DNA of 64,000 nucleotides from Polaromonas sp. JS666 (GCF_000013865.1 NC_007948.1:1054001-1118000); one strand, 5' to 3'; shown: positions 18,897-27,416, counted from the first letter of the stretch. A program made the numbers and translations. Notes: generated from the letters alone by a model not told the origin.

Positions 18897-19744
18897 CAGA
18901 TGGAACTCCAGGCAAACAGGCGGCGGTTCAGCGCCTTGAAGGCAAAGTCGGACACCAGGCCAATCAGCCCGATGATGATGATGCCGAAGATGATCTGCCC
19001 GGTGTTGAGCAGGGCCTGGCTGTCGGTGATCATGTGGCCAATGCCGCTGGACGAGCCGATCAACTCCGCCACGATCACGTAGGTCCAGGCCCAGCCCAGC
19101 ACCAGGCGCAGGGTCTCGGCAATGCCGGGTGCGGCGCCGGGAATCAGCACGCGGGTGATGATGCCCCGGTCGGCCGCGCCCAGCGTGTAGGCCGCTTCCA
19201 CCAGGTCGCGCCGCGCGCCGCCCACGGTGACCGCCACCATCAGCACGATCTGGAACACCGAGCCGATGAAGATCACCAGGATTTTCTGCGTTTCGCCAAT
19301 GCCGGCCCACAGGATCAGCAGCGGGATGAAGGCCGACGCGGGCAGGTAGCGGCAGAACGACACAAAGGGCTCGAAAAAGGCCTCGACCCCCTTGTAGGTG
19401 CCCATCGCAATGCCCAGTGGCACGGCGATCAGGCTGGCCAGGACGAAGCCGCCGAAGACGCGCCACACCGTCATGCCGATGTCGTGAATGAAGTTGAGCT
19501 CGGTGAACAGCAGCCAGCCTTCCTTGGCCATCGTCACGGGACTGGCGAGGAAGGTGGGCGACACAAAGCCGCCCAGCGTGAAGATCGCCCAGGCCAGCAC
19601 GAACAGCACAAAGAAGCCCAGGCCCAGCAGCCAGCGCGAGTTGGTGCCCACAGGCTCCAGCGGCGCCAGCCACTGGCTGCGCTGGCGCACCGGTGCTTCG
19701 GGCAGGTGAGGCGGTGCCTGGATATGTTCCATGACGTGTTCCAT
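18896..19744 (-). CDS. NitT/TauT-family ABC transporter, permease
   Basis: A 282-residue inner-membrane permease of the SsuC/TauC type with about six hydrophobic segments and the EAA-like loop AAYTLGAADRGIITRVLIPGAAPGIAETLRL. The ATG at 19744 lies four bases after the binding-protein stop and leads into MEHVMEHIQAPP; a second ATG four codons on is also possible. A start further upstream at 19771 would overlap the binding-protein gene. It forms an operon with the binding protein and ATPase, and this type of importer differs from the ProU-type histidine importers seen in other hut clusters. Confidence 0.9.
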   Translation of the reverse strand: MEHVMEHIQAPPHLPEAPVRQRSQWLAPLEPVGTNSRWLLGLGFFVLFVLAWAIFTLGGFVSPTFLASPVTMAKEGWLLFTELNFIHDIGMTVWRVFGGFVLASLIAVPLGIAMGTYKGVEAFFEPFVSFCRYLPASAFIPLLILWAGIGETQKILVIFIGSVFQIVLMVAVTVGGARRDLVEAAYTLGAADRGIITRVLIPGAAPGIAETLRLVLGWAWTYVIVAELIGSSSGIGHMITDSQALLNTGQIIFGIIIIGLIGLVSDFAFKALNRRLFAWSSI

Positions 19745-19748
19745 GGCG

Positions 19749-20717
19749 TTACTTGATGAAGCTGGTGTCAAACGTTGCCGCGAGGTTCTCGGGCGCCTTG
19801 CGGATCACGCCGGACTCCAGCAGGATCTTTTCGGCGTCTTTCATGAACGCGGTGATCTCGCCGGCGAAGAACTTCTGGTTGGCCGCCTTGTCCTGCCAGC
19901 GCAGGTAGGCTGCCGACTTGGCAAACTGCTCGCCGGTCTGCTTGACGGCCGAGCCCATCAATTCATTGGACTTGACGGGGTCGGCCTTGATCATGGCCAG
20001 CGCCTCGAAGTAGGAGTTGGTGAGCGCCTGGGCAGCCTTGGGATTGGCCTTGAGCCAGGTCGGCGCGCAGCCGACCGTGTCCATCACCATGGGGTAGTCC
20101 AGCGTGGTGGCCAGGATCTTGCCGGAGGCCGGGTTGTCGCGCACGGTGGAGAGGTAGGGCTCGTAGGTCATGGCCGCGTCGTTCTGGCCCGCGACAAAGG
20201 CCTGGGCAGACGCCTGCGGCGAGAGGGTGGTGGTCTTCACGTCCTTGAGCGTCATGCCGTTTTTGTTCAGCATCCACGCCAGGCCGAAGTAGGGCGCGGT
20301 GCCCGGGGCGTCCACGCCGATGGTCTTGCCCTTCAGGTCGGCAAAGCTCTTGATGTCGTTACGCACGGCCAGGCCGTCGGCACCATAGGATTTGTCCATC
20401 TGGAAGATCTGCACGATGGGCACGCCATTGGCGTTCCAGGCCACATGGGTTTCCACGGTGGTGGCTGCGCACTGGATGGCCCCGGCGGCCAGCGCCAGGT
20501 GGCGGTCTTTCTGCGGAATGAACTTGATCTCCACATCCAGGCCGTTTTTCTTGAAGATGCCGGCCTTGTCCGCCAGCGACAGCGGGGCGAAGCCGGTCCA
20601 GCCAGACATGCCCAGCGTCAGCTTGGTTTCCTGTGCCCCGGCGGCTGAGGCCATGCCGGCCGCGCAAGCGCCTGCCGCCAGCAGCGAAGCCAATTTCTTG
20701 ACGGTTGTCTTACCCAT
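19749..20717 (-). CDS. NitT/TauT-family ABC transporter, substrate-binding protein
   Basis: A 322-residue periplasmic receptor with a Sec signal peptide (residues about 1-28, ending ASAAGAQE). The mature part follows the NMT1/TauA pattern: LTLGMSGWTGFAPLSLADKAGIFKKNGLDVEIKFIP, then AIQCAATTVETHV, DLKGKTIGVDAPGTAPYFGLAWML and NDAAMTYEPYLS. It is the first gene of the hut transcript in this window and has an AGGAG ribosome-binding site. HutC-type operators at 20809 and 20934 lie upstream, which links the transporter to histidine use. The ligand is not established by sequence. Confidence 0.9.
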   Translation of the reverse strand: MGKTTVKKLASLLAAGACAAGMASAAGAQETKLTLGMSGWTGFAPLSLADKAGIFKKNGLDVEIKFIPQKDRHLALAAGAIQCAATTVETHVAWNANGVPIVQIFQMDKSYGADGLAVRNDIKSFADLKGKTIGVDAPGTAPYFGLAWMLNKNGMTLKDVKTTTLSPQASAQAFVAGQNDAAMTYEPYLSTVRDNPASGKILATTLDYPMVMDTVGCAPTWLKANPKAAQALTNSYFEALAMIKADPVKSNELMGSAVKQTGEQFAKSAAYLRWQDKAANQKFFAGEITAFMKDAEKILLESGVIRKAPENLAATFDTSFIK

Positions 20718-20808
20718 TGCGTACTCCTGTTTGATTCAGAAAAATCGGTTGATCCCAAGATCCCTGCACAGCAAAGTCCGGGCAGGGAAATTTTGCCAAC
20801 ATGGAGCA

Positions 20809-20824
20809 ACCTGTATATACAGGT
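20809..20824. promoter_or_regulatory. HutC operator upstream of the hut importer operon
   Basis: ACCTGTATATACAGGT is a perfect 16-bp palindrome sharing the TGTATATACA core with the site before hutH. It lies about 92 bp before the start of the binding-protein gene, and its TATATA centre could overlap the -10 region of that promoter. Confidence 0.8.
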
Positions 20825-20932
20825 AAACCCTAATTTTAAGGAAGTCACGGAAAACGCGACCGGGAAATGCACTGTTTTTGGGATTTCTCCCATGAAATTG
20901 GTGCAATTCCACCTCGTTTTGAGGGTGATGCG

Positions 20933-20946
20933 CTGTCTATACAGGT
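20933..20946. promoter_or_regulatory. Second, imperfect HutC-like site
   Basis: CTGTCTATACAGGT differs from the 20809 site by one base in the core (TGTCTATACA). It is about 120 bp further upstream, so cooperative or looping repression is possible. Confidence 0.55.
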
Positions 20947-21150
20947 ATTCTATGTTGACGGAGAAGGCAGAGCAAATTCGGGGCCAGCTGGACCTGTGGA
21001 TCCCGGCGACTATGTTTTGCGCGCGCGATGCCCGCATATCGCGTATTGACGAAGCAGGAAGGCCCGTCTGAAATCAGCGCACCATCATCGCGCGTGCCGT
21101 GCCGTGCCGTGCCGGGCGACCGGGCCGTAGCCCAGGCGGCTGCCTGCTGA

Positions 21151-22782
21151 TCAGGCGCTCAGCAGGTTGCGCGCCACGGCCTCGGCCACCTTGATGCCGT
21201 CCACGCCCGCCGACAGGATGCCGCCGGCGTAGCTGGCGCCTTCGCCGGCGGGATAGAGGCCGCGCACATTGAGGCTTTGCAAGTCTTCGCCGCGGCTGAT
21301 CTTGATCGGTGAGGAGGTGCGCGTCTCCACGCCGGTCAGCACGGCGTCATGCGTGTCAAAGCCCTTGATCTTGCGGCCAAAGGCGGGAAAGGCTTCGCGC
21401 ATGGCGTCAATCGCGTAGCCGGGCAAGGCTGACGACAGATCACCGATGGTTACGCCGGGCTTGTACGAGGGCGTGATGCTGCCCAGCGCGGTCGATGGTC
21501 GGCCCGCCACAAAGTCGCCGACCAGCTGCGCCGGCGCCTGGTAATTGCTGCCGCCCAGCACATAGGCATGCGACTCCAGCCGGCGCTGCAGGTCGATGCC
21601 GGCCAGCGCATCGCCCGGGTAATCGCGCGGGTCAATCCCCACCACGATGCCGGCGTTGGCATTGCGCTCGTTGCGCGAATACTGGCTCATGCCGTTGGTC
21701 ACCACACGTTCGGGCTCCGAGGTAGCGGCCACCACCGTGCCGCCCGGGCACATGCAAAAGCTGTAGACCGAGCGGCCATTGCTGGCGTGGTGCACCAGCT
21801 TGTATTCGGCAGCGCCCAGGGCCGGGTGGCTGGCATGCCGGCCCCAGCGTGCGCGGTCGATGATGCCCTGAGGGTGCTCCACGCGAAAGCCGATGGAAAA
21901 GGGTTTGGCCTCGATGTACACGCCGCGGGCGTAGAGCATGGCAAAGGTGTCGCGCGAGCTGTGGCCCAGCGCCATCACGACGTGGTCGGCGCGCAGCTCG
22001 TGCGTTTCTCCGGTGGCCTGGTTTTGCACCGTGAGGCCGCGCAGGTGCTTGCCGCCGGGGCCGACCTCGATCAGCACGTCCGTTACGCGCTGCTCAAAGC
22101 GTATTTCACCGCCCAGCGCGATGATCTGCTCGCGCATGTTTTCCACCACCTTGACCAGTTTGAAGGTGCCAATGTGGGGATGGGCTTCGTAGAGGATGTC
22201 GGCAGGCGCCCCGGCCTTGACAAATTCGTTCATGACCTTGCGGCCGAGGTGCCGCGGGTCCTTGATCTGGCTGTAGAGCTTGCCGTCGGAAAATGTTCCC
22301 GCGCCGCCTTCGCCAAATTGCACATTGGATTCCGGATTCAGCACGTTCTTGCGCCACAGGCCCCAGGTGTCCTTGGTGCGCTGGCGCACGGTTTTGCCGC
22401 GCTCGAGCACGATGGGCTTGAAGCCCATCTGCGCCAGCAGCAGGGCCGCAAAGATGCCGCACGGGCCAAAGCCGATCACCACCGGGCGCAGCGGCAGGCC
22501 TTGGGGTGCCGTGCCCACCGGGTGGTAGGCCATGTCGGGTGAGGGCAGGATGTGCGGGTGGCCGGCAAACTTCGCGAGCAATGCAGCTTCCAGCGCGGGG
22601 GCCAGTTCCACATCGGCGATGTACACCTGCAGCAGCTCCGCCTTGCGGGCGTCAAAGCTGCGCTTGTGGACCTGGAAAGTCGCGATATCGGAGGCGGCGA
22701 TGCCCAGCGTGCGGGCCATCAGGGCCGGCAGGGCGTCTTCCGCGTGGTCCAGCGGAAGTTTGAGTTCAGTCAGGCGAATCAT
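21151..22782 (-). CDS. FAD-dependent oxidoreductase (COG2509-type dehydrogenase)
   Basis: A 543-residue flavoprotein. After a roughly 95-residue N-terminal domain comes the dinucleotide fold VVIGFGPCGIFAALLLAQMGFKPIVLERG, then NVQFGEGGAGTFSDGKLYSQIKD, a GHSSRDTFAMLYARGV segment, CMCPGGTVVAATSEP and the C-terminal LYPAGEGASYAGGILSAGVDGIKVAEAV FAD-contact region. This pattern matches the uncharacterised FAD-dependent dehydrogenases of COG2509. Substrate and pathway are unknown. The gene is alone on the minus strand, between the hut control region and rnpB. Confidence 0.88.
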   Translation of the reverse strand: MIRLTELKLPLDHAEDALPALMARTLGIAASDIATFQVHKRSFDARKAELLQVYIADVELAPALEAALLAKFAGHPHILPSPDMAYHPVGTAPQGLPLRPVVIGFGPCGIFAALLLAQMGFKPIVLERGKTVRQRTKDTWGLWRKNVLNPESNVQFGEGGAGTFSDGKLYSQIKDPRHLGRKVMNEFVKAGAPADILYEAHPHIGTFKLVKVVENMREQIIALGGEIRFEQRVTDVLIEVGPGGKHLRGLTVQNQATGETHELRADHVVMALGHSSRDTFAMLYARGVYIEAKPFSIGFRVEHPQGIIDRARWGRHASHPALGAAEYKLVHHASNGRSVYSFCMCPGGTVVAATSEPERVVTNGMSQYSRNERNANAGIVVGIDPRDYPGDALAGIDLQRRLESHAYVLGGSNYQAPAQLVGDFVAGRPSTALGSITPSYKPGVTIGDLSSALPGYAIDAMREAFPAFGRKIKGFDTHDAVLTGVETRTSSPIKISRGEDLQSLNVRGLYPAGEGASYAGGILSAGVDGIKVAEAVARNLLSA

Positions 22783-22853
22783 CAGGGGCTCGTGTTGATC
22801 AAGCAGCCCTTATTTTAAAGGGTCCCCGTCATACGCCGCGCTGGCGGATAACG

Positions 22854-22859
22854 GATAAT
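22854..22859 (+). promoter_or_regulatory. -10 element of rnpB
   Basis: GATAAT ends 7 nt before the predicted 5' end of rnpB. No clear -35 box is visible at 17 nt. Confidence 0.5.
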
Positions 22860-22866
22860 AGGCCCC

Positions 22867-23207
22867 GTGAAGCCTGCCAGACCGCCGCTGGTGCAATCTG
22901 GGAAACCAGGCACTGGAGGAACGTCCGGACTGCACAGGACAGCGTAGGAGGTAATACCTCTCCACCGTGAGGTGAGGATCAGAGCAACAGAGACGAGTCG
23001 CTTTTGGGTAACTCAAAAGCGGGTGAAACGGGCAATCTCTACGCGCAGCAATACCAAGTAGGCCAGCGTTGATGTAGCTCCGCAGAGCTGGCGGGTAGGT
23101 AGCACCGAGCCGGGTGGGCGACCCCCGGCCCAGATTAATGGCGGTCACACCGGGTTTGCCGCAAGGCACATCCGGCGCACAGAATCCGGCTTATCGGCGG
23201 GCTTCAC
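22867..23207 (+). ncRNA. rnpB: RNase P RNA (bacterial type A)
   Basis: This is the catalytic RNA of RNase P, which matures tRNA 5' ends. Diagnostic blocks are present: GAGGAACGTCCGGACT near the 5' end, a CAGAGCAACAGAGA-type J region, GGGTGAAACGGGCAATCTC, and the 3' block ACAGAATCCGGCTTATCGG. The 5' GTGAAGCC pairs with the 3' GGCTTCAC to close helix P1, which sets both ends. A terminator follows at once. Confidence 0.95.
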
Positions 23208-23218
23208 ACTTTTATCAA

Positions 23219-23260
23219 AAAAACGGGCCCCGTACGCCGAAGCGAACGGGGCCCGTTTTC
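23219..23260. terminator. Terminator between rnpB and the solute-binding gene
   Basis: AAACGGGCCCCGT (23221-23233) pairs with ACGGGGCCCGTTT (23246-23258), with A-runs and T-runs on the two sides. It can therefore end rnpB on the plus strand and the solute-binding gene on the minus strand. Confidence 0.85.
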
Positions 23261-23272
23261 CTTGCGGTTCGC

Positions 23273-24133
23273 TTATTTCGATGCCGCGGGTGCAGGTGCA
23301 GGTGCCGCCGGTGCCCCGCCAAAATACTGGGCGTAAATCTTGTTGTAGGTGCCGTCGGTCTTGATGTCGGCCAGGCCCTTGTTGAGTTTTTCCAGCAATT
23401 CGGTGTTGCCCTTTTTCACCGCCAGGCCATATTGCTCGGCCGCAAAGCTGGCGTCGCTGATGGTCTTGAACTTGGCGCCGACGTTGTTGTTGACATAGTG
23501 CACCACCACGCCGTTGTCAGCCACTACGGCATCCACGCCACCGGCTTCCAGCTCTTTCAGGGCCAGTAGGGTGGACTCGAAACGTTTGATGTTGGGGCTG
23601 GCCTTGCCCTGCAGCTTGGTGACCACCTCGTCGCCGGTGGTGCCGTTCTGCACGGCCACCTTGAGTTTTTTCAGGTGGCTGAAGTCGGCGATTTTGGAGT
23701 CTTTCTTCACAGCAATCAGTTGTTGTGCGTCAAAGTAGGGCGAAGAAAAATCCATGGTCTGCTTGCGCTCGGGGGTGATCGTGATCGCGGAAACCAGCAG
23801 GTCGCGGTCGCCCTGGTTCAGTGAATTGAAGATGCCCTCCCAGGGCGTATTGATGAATTTCACCTCGATGCCGGCTTTTTGTGCCACGGCCTTGACCACG
23901 TCGATATCAAAACCAACGATCTCGCCTTTTTCGTTTTGCGATTCAAAAGGGGCATAGGCGGCGTCGGTGCCGACCACATACACCCGGGCTGCCGGCGCGG
24001 GCGCCGAGGCGGCGGGTGCTGGCGCGGTGGCCGCTGGTGCCGGTGGCTCCTGCTTGCCGCAGGCCACCAGCACCAGGCTGGCCAGCAGGGTGCCGGCAGT
24101 TTGCAGGAAATATCGTGTCGTGATGGAAGGCAT
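23273..24133 (-). CDS. Polar amino acid-type substrate-binding lipoprotein
   Basis: A 286-residue protein with a lipoprotein signal peptide (LLASLVLVACGKQ, lipobox cysteine at about residue 25), an Ala/Pro-rich linker, then an SBP family 3 domain (YVVGTDAAYAPFESQNEKGEIVGFDIDVVKAVAQKAG, FNSLNQGDRDLLVSAITITPERKQTMDFSSPYF). The protein is expected to be tethered to the membrane and to capture basic or polar amino acids. No permease or ATPase lies beside it. The C-terminus is again Ala/Pro-rich. Confidence 0.9.
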   Translation of the reverse strand: MPSITTRYFLQTAGTLLASLVLVACGKQEPPAPAATAPAPAASAPAPAARVYVVGTDAAYAPFESQNEKGEIVGFDIDVVKAVAQKAGIEVKFINTPWEGIFNSLNQGDRDLLVSAITITPERKQTMDFSSPYFDAQQLIAVKKDSKIADFSHLKKLKVAVQNGTTGDEVVTKLQGKASPNIKRFESTLLALKELEAGGVDAVVADNGVVVHYVNNNVGAKFKTISDASFAAEQYGLAVKKGNTELLEKLNKGLADIKTDGTYNKIYAQYFGGAPAAPAPAPAASK

Positions 24134-24240
24134 GAAGACCTCGCTGGGTTGGGTTGATGGGGCCTGCAGGCCAAATCAAAAAAGTATAAACCGGCCAGGC
24201 TCCGGGTTTACCCCTTGCGGCACCCCCGTCACATCCGTTG

Positions 24241-24882
24241 TCAGATCTCGTCAATGCTGGTGGACAGCGCAGGCTGGGCCTGTGCACTGGCGGCTTCCAG
24301 CGAGAAGCGTTCCCGTGTGTTGATGTAGAAGCTGGCCCCAAAGCGCGCCACCGGAAAGTAGTTCTGCAAGCGCACGCGCCACAGCTCGGTGTCGATGAGT
24401 CCGTCGCGGGCATGCAGCCAGTGCACCCGGCCGATAAAAATTTGCCGGCTGGGCGTCTCGAGCAGCTCGTACAGCGTGCACTCGAAGGCCGCGGGTGCCT
24501 CCGCAATGCGCGGCGGCTTCACATGCCGGGAGGGCGCCGTGCTGAGCCCCACCTCGGCCAGCTCGCTGACGTCGGCCGGAAAGCGCTCGCCGCAGCGGTG
24601 CATCTGCCCGGCCATGGCTTCGTCGGTCAGGTGCACGACGAACTCGCCGGTGCGCACGATGTTGGCCGCTGTGTGCTTGAGCTGGCCGTCCTGCAGCCGG
24701 TTGATGCTGACCATCACGATGGGCGGCTCTTCACCCAGCATATTGAACATGCTGAAGGGCGCCGCATTGACGACGCCGTCTTCGCTCAACGTGGTGATCA
24801 GCGCAATCGGCCGCGGCACGATCAGGCTGGCCATGAGCTTGTAGCGCTGGTATTCGGTGATGGCTGAGAAATCGATGTCCAT
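24241..24882 (-). CDS. Flavin reductase-like FMN-binding protein
   Basis: A 213-residue protein of the DIM6/NTAB flavin-reductase family. It has the characteristic opening YQRYKLMASLIVPRPIALITTLSEDGVVNAAPFSMFNMLGEEPPIVMVSI, followed by KHTAANIVRTGEFVVHLTDE. Such proteins bind FMN and either supply reduced flavin to a monooxygenase or act as flavin-dependent oxygenases. It is 120 bases from a GntR regulator and a deacetylase on the same strand, which suggests a small catabolic operon. The substrate is unknown. Confidence 0.85.
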   Translation of the reverse strand: MDIDFSAITEYQRYKLMASLIVPRPIALITTLSEDGVVNAAPFSMFNMLGEEPPIVMVSINRLQDGQLKHTAANIVRTGEFVVHLTDEAMAGQMHRCGERFPADVSELAEVGLSTAPSRHVKPPRIAEAPAAFECTLYELLETPSRQIFIGRVHWLHARDGLIDTELWRVRLQNYFPVARFGASFYINTRERFSLEAASAQAQPALSTSIDEI

Positions 24883-25002
24883 GGTCAGTTCTTTGTCGGT
24901 TGGCTTGCGATGGCGGATGGGCCCGGGCCGCGCACCAGGCGATACAGCGGGCGGTACAGTCGGCGATTTAGCGGCTGGGCCGCCAGCATGACGCGCAGCA
25001 TG

Positions 25003-25749
25003 TCAGGCCAGCCCCAGCATCTGGGCCAGGCTTTTTTCGGCCTGGGGTTTGTCCAGGCAGATGCGGCGTTCCAGGTCGAGCAGGTGCTCGTTCATGACGC
25101 GTACCGCCTTGGCGGGTTCCCCGTTTTCCAGGTAATCCACGATGCGCGCGTGTTCGTCATGCTCGCAGGCGGCGTTCCCGGGCGGCTCGTACAGGGCGAC
25201 GATCAGCGAGCAGCGGGACACCAGTTCGTGCAGGTAGCCGTGCAGCACCGCGTTGCCCGACAGTTCGGCCAGCCGCAGATGGAAGGTGCTTGCCAGGCGC
25301 GCCCAGGCCGGCTGGTCCGCGCGGTGCAGTGCCGCATGCTCGTCGCGCAACTGTTTGCGCAACAGCAAAATCTCGGCCTTGGTGATGCGCTGGGCCACCA
25401 GCGGCACGATGGCCGCTTCGAGCAGGCGCCGGGCCTGGAAGATCTGCCGCGTTTCTTCGGGCGTGGGGGCGGCCACTACCGCGCCGCGATTGGGCCGCAG
25501 GTCGACGATGTGATCATGGGCCAGCCGCTGCAGCACCTTGCGCACCGTGGCGCGGTTCACCGAGAACAGCTCGCACAGCGCCTGCTCCGGCAGCTTGGTG
25601 CCCGGGGCGATGCGCTGGTTCATCACGCTGTCAAACACCGAGTGGTAGATGCGGCTTTCCGTCTCCGACAGGCCGGGCAGCAGGGGAGCGGCGGCGTCGG
25701 CCGGCATGCCGGTGGCGGGCGCGGGTGCGCGTTTCCTGGCGGTACTCAT
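25003..25749 (-). CDS. GntR-family transcriptional regulator, FCD domain
   Basis: A 248-residue regulator: a non-conserved lead of about 25 residues, a winged helix (ESRIYHSVFDSVMNQRIAPGTKLPEQALCELFSVNRATVRKVLQRLAHDHIV) and an FCD effector domain with the conserved ARRLLEAAIVPL, STFHLRLAELSGN and DEHARIVDYLENG elements. Its start overlaps the deacetylase stop by four bases (25746-25749), so the two are cotranslated. It probably controls its own operon, and direct repeats at 26843-26870 are candidate operators. Confidence 0.9.
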   Translation of the reverse strand: MSTARKRAPAPATGMPADAAAPLLPGLSETESRIYHSVFDSVMNQRIAPGTKLPEQALCELFSVNRATVRKVLQRLAHDHIVDLRPNRGAVVAAPTPEETRQIFQARRLLEAAIVPLVAQRITKAEILLLRKQLRDEHAALHRADQPAWARLASTFHLRLAELSGNAVLHGYLHELVSRCSLIVALYEPPGNAACEHDEHARIVDYLENGEPAKAVRVMNEHLLDLERRICLDKPQAEKSLAQMLGLA

Positions 25750-26672
25750 GCGGCTGCTCCGGGGAAAACCTCGTTCATGTGGGCGCAGATGGCGCCGGGC
25801 GTGGTGAACCAGATGCGGCCTTCATCGCGCAGGCGCGCCAGATGTTCCAGCGCCCGGCGCAGATGGCGCAGGCGGTAGGGCTGACCGACGATGTAGGGGT
25901 GCAGGGCAATGCCCATCACCAGCGCCTGGCGTGTGGACTGCTCCAGCATTTCATCCACGTTGTCTATCACCATCTGCGCGAAATCCTTGCCGTCCATCTG
26001 GCGCGCGATGATCATCGGAATGTCATTGAGCTCCTGCGGGTAGGGGATGGACCACAGCGGCCCGCCGCGGGTGCGCAGGCGCACCGGCTGGTCGTCATGG
26101 CACCAGTTCAGGGTGTAGCGGTAGCCGGTTTCCGCCAGCAGGTGCGGTGTTGCCCGGCTTTCGGAAATCCAGGGCGACAGCCAGCCGGCAGGCGCCGTGC
26201 CGCTGCGCTGGGCAATGCGCGCCCGGCACGCCGCGAGCAATTCACGCTCCTGCGGCTCGGCCATGTCAGCCTGGCGCTCGGCATTGGTGTGGCCGTGGCC
26301 TATCAGTTCATCGCCGCGGGCTGCGAATGCTGCGACCAGTTCGGGGCAGTGGTCATACAGCGCGGTGTTGATGAGCGTGCCCGTCGGCAGGCCCAGCGCG
26401 TCAAACAGCTCCAGGCAACGCCACGCGCCCACCCGGTTCCCATACTCCCGCCAGGCGTAGTTCAGCACGTCAGGTTGCGGCGAGGCCGGACCGAGGTTGG
26501 CACCCAGGCCCTCGCCAAATGCGAAATGTTCCAGGTTAAAGCCCAGGTAGACCGCCAGGCGCCGCCCTTCTGGCCAACAGTAGTCGGGCCGGTGATGGAT
26601 GCCCTGGAAGTCGAACAGGCCGTGTCCGGCAAGCAGGCGGGTCGCCATGTCGCTGGCGGATGCCGGGCTCAT
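25746..26672 (-). CDS. Polysaccharide deacetylase-family hydrolase (PuuE/allantoinase-like)
   Basis: A 308-residue NodB-type carbohydrate esterase 4 fold of the non-secreted PuuE-like group. It shows RPDYCWPEGRRLAVYLGFNLEHFAFGEG, YGNRVGAWRCLELFDALG, a metal-ligand GHGHTNAE segment and GWLSPWISESRATPHLLAETGYRYTLNWCHDDQPVRL. Members of this group hydrolyse cyclic or linear amides such as allantoin rather than sugars. No purine genes are adjacent. It is the first gene of a group with a GntR regulator and a flavin reductase. Confidence 0.82.
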   Translation of the reverse strand: MSPASASDMATRLLAGHGLFDFQGIHHRPDYCWPEGRRLAVYLGFNLEHFAFGEGLGANLGPASPQPDVLNYAWREYGNRVGAWRCLELFDALGLPTGTLINTALYDHCPELVAAFAARGDELIGHGHTNAERQADMAEPQERELLAACRARIAQRSGTAPAGWLSPWISESRATPHLLAETGYRYTLNWCHDDQPVRLRTRGGPLWSIPYPQELNDIPMIIARQMDGKDFAQMVIDNVDEMLEQSTRQALVMGIALHPYIVGQPYRLRHLRRALEHLARLRDEGRIWFTTPGAICAHMNEVFPGAAA

Positions 26673-26842
26673 CGGTACAGGCTCCCGGTGCAGGAGCCCA
26701 GACTTCCATGCCGCGGCTTGGTGTGGGCTGCTGCACGGATTCTGTGCCTGGCTGCCTGGTTTTGGTTTGGACGCATGGGATGCCGGGAAGGGTGAATCAA
26801 TGGACTGGCCTTGAGTAATTTTGGTGCCCAGATGGCTTATAA

Positions 26843-26870
26843 ATTGTCAACAATATGAATTGTCAATTGT
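26843..26870. promoter_or_regulatory. Direct repeats, candidate GntR operator region
   Basis: ATTGTCAA occurs at 26843-26850 and again at 26859-26866. The first is part of the inverted repeat ATTGTCAACAAT and the second of ATTGTCAATTGT. The A/T-rich block lies about 170 bp upstream of the deacetylase-GntR genes and fits a FadR-type operator pair. Confidence 0.4.
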
Positions 26871-26989
26871 ACCGAAAATTGACTGGATGAATGTTGACCA
26901 TTTTGACGGCGTGGTACAAAGCTTGCGTTGGCGAGGGGAGCTTTTTCGATTGAACCCTTCCTTCAAGAGAAACGTCGTGTCCTTGTTTC

Positions 26990-27324
26990 GACGTTCATTC
27001 ACAGGCCTGCTCTCGGGCAGCGAGCAGCAGATGCAGGCTGCGGCGCGCGGCCTGGTGAGCCAGCCGGTGGTATTGCTGCTGGACGAACCTTCACCGGGCC
27101 TGGCGCCCAAGATCATTGAAGAGCTGTTTGCCCGCCGGACGACCTGCGCCAGGAATCCATGACCGTGCTGCGGGTGGACCAAATGGCCGCGCTGGCCCCA
27201 TCGCCGGCCGACCGTGCCTATGTGCTGGAGTCGGGGCGCGTGGTGGCACAGGGTATGGCGCAATCGCTGATGGCCGATGGCCGATGGCTCGCTGGTCAAG
27301 GCCTACCTGGGCGGTGAGGGCTAG
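26990..27324 (+). pseudogene. Decayed livF-like ABC ATPase fragment
   Basis: Pieces of a branched-chain amino acid ABC ATPase (LivF) appear in changing frames. First comes LLSGSEQQMQAAARGL, the damaged signature region, and VVLLLDEPSPGLAPKIIEELF, the Walker B region. After a frameshift near 27130 follow VDQMAALAPSPADRAYVLES and GRVVAQGMAQSLMADG, and after a second shift the normal LivF end LVKAYLGGEG. The second shift coincides with a 7-bp tandem duplication, GATGGCC, at 27269-27282. The N-terminal half, including Walker A, is missing. The rest of the gap from 26673 to 26990 holds the operator repeats and no gene. Confidence 0.75.
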
Positions 27325-27360
27325 TTGCAATACGGTTCAGTGAAGCCCTTGCCCCTGGTT

Positions 27361-27416
27361 TGTCATCCCGGACTTGATCCGGGATCCATGGATTGCGGGT
27401 CAGGCTCGCAATGACA
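27361..27416. repeat. 56-bp palindromic dispersed-type element
   Basis: The element starts TGTCATCCCGGACTTGATCC and ends CAATGACA, with inner GGATCC pairing. This matches a GTCATCCCGG-type palindromic element common in intergenic DNA of many proteobacteria. One copy is present in this window. Confidence 0.55.

Larger units (their letters stand above)
20718..21150. other. 433-bp intergenic region carrying the hut control elements
   Basis: This gap contains the promoter and two HutC-type operators for the minus-strand hut transcript. It also holds a short tandem repeat, CGTGC in four copies at 21093-21112, next to the end of the oxidoreductase gene. I see no convincing coding sequence on either strand. 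Confidence 0.7.

Noticed and set aside
18897..19673. Upstream extension of the NitT/TauT ATPase frame
   Set aside because: The open stretch is the permease gene in another frame. The ATPase start is the TGATG overlap at 18896.
21093..21112. CGTGC in four tandem copies as a phase-variable repeat
   Set aside because: It is short, non-coding and downstream of a gene end; nothing links it to expression switching.
27361..27416. Attachment site or tRNA-like sequence
   Set aside because: The 56-bp palindrome matches a common dispersed intergenic element type and lacks tRNA features or an adjacent integrase.
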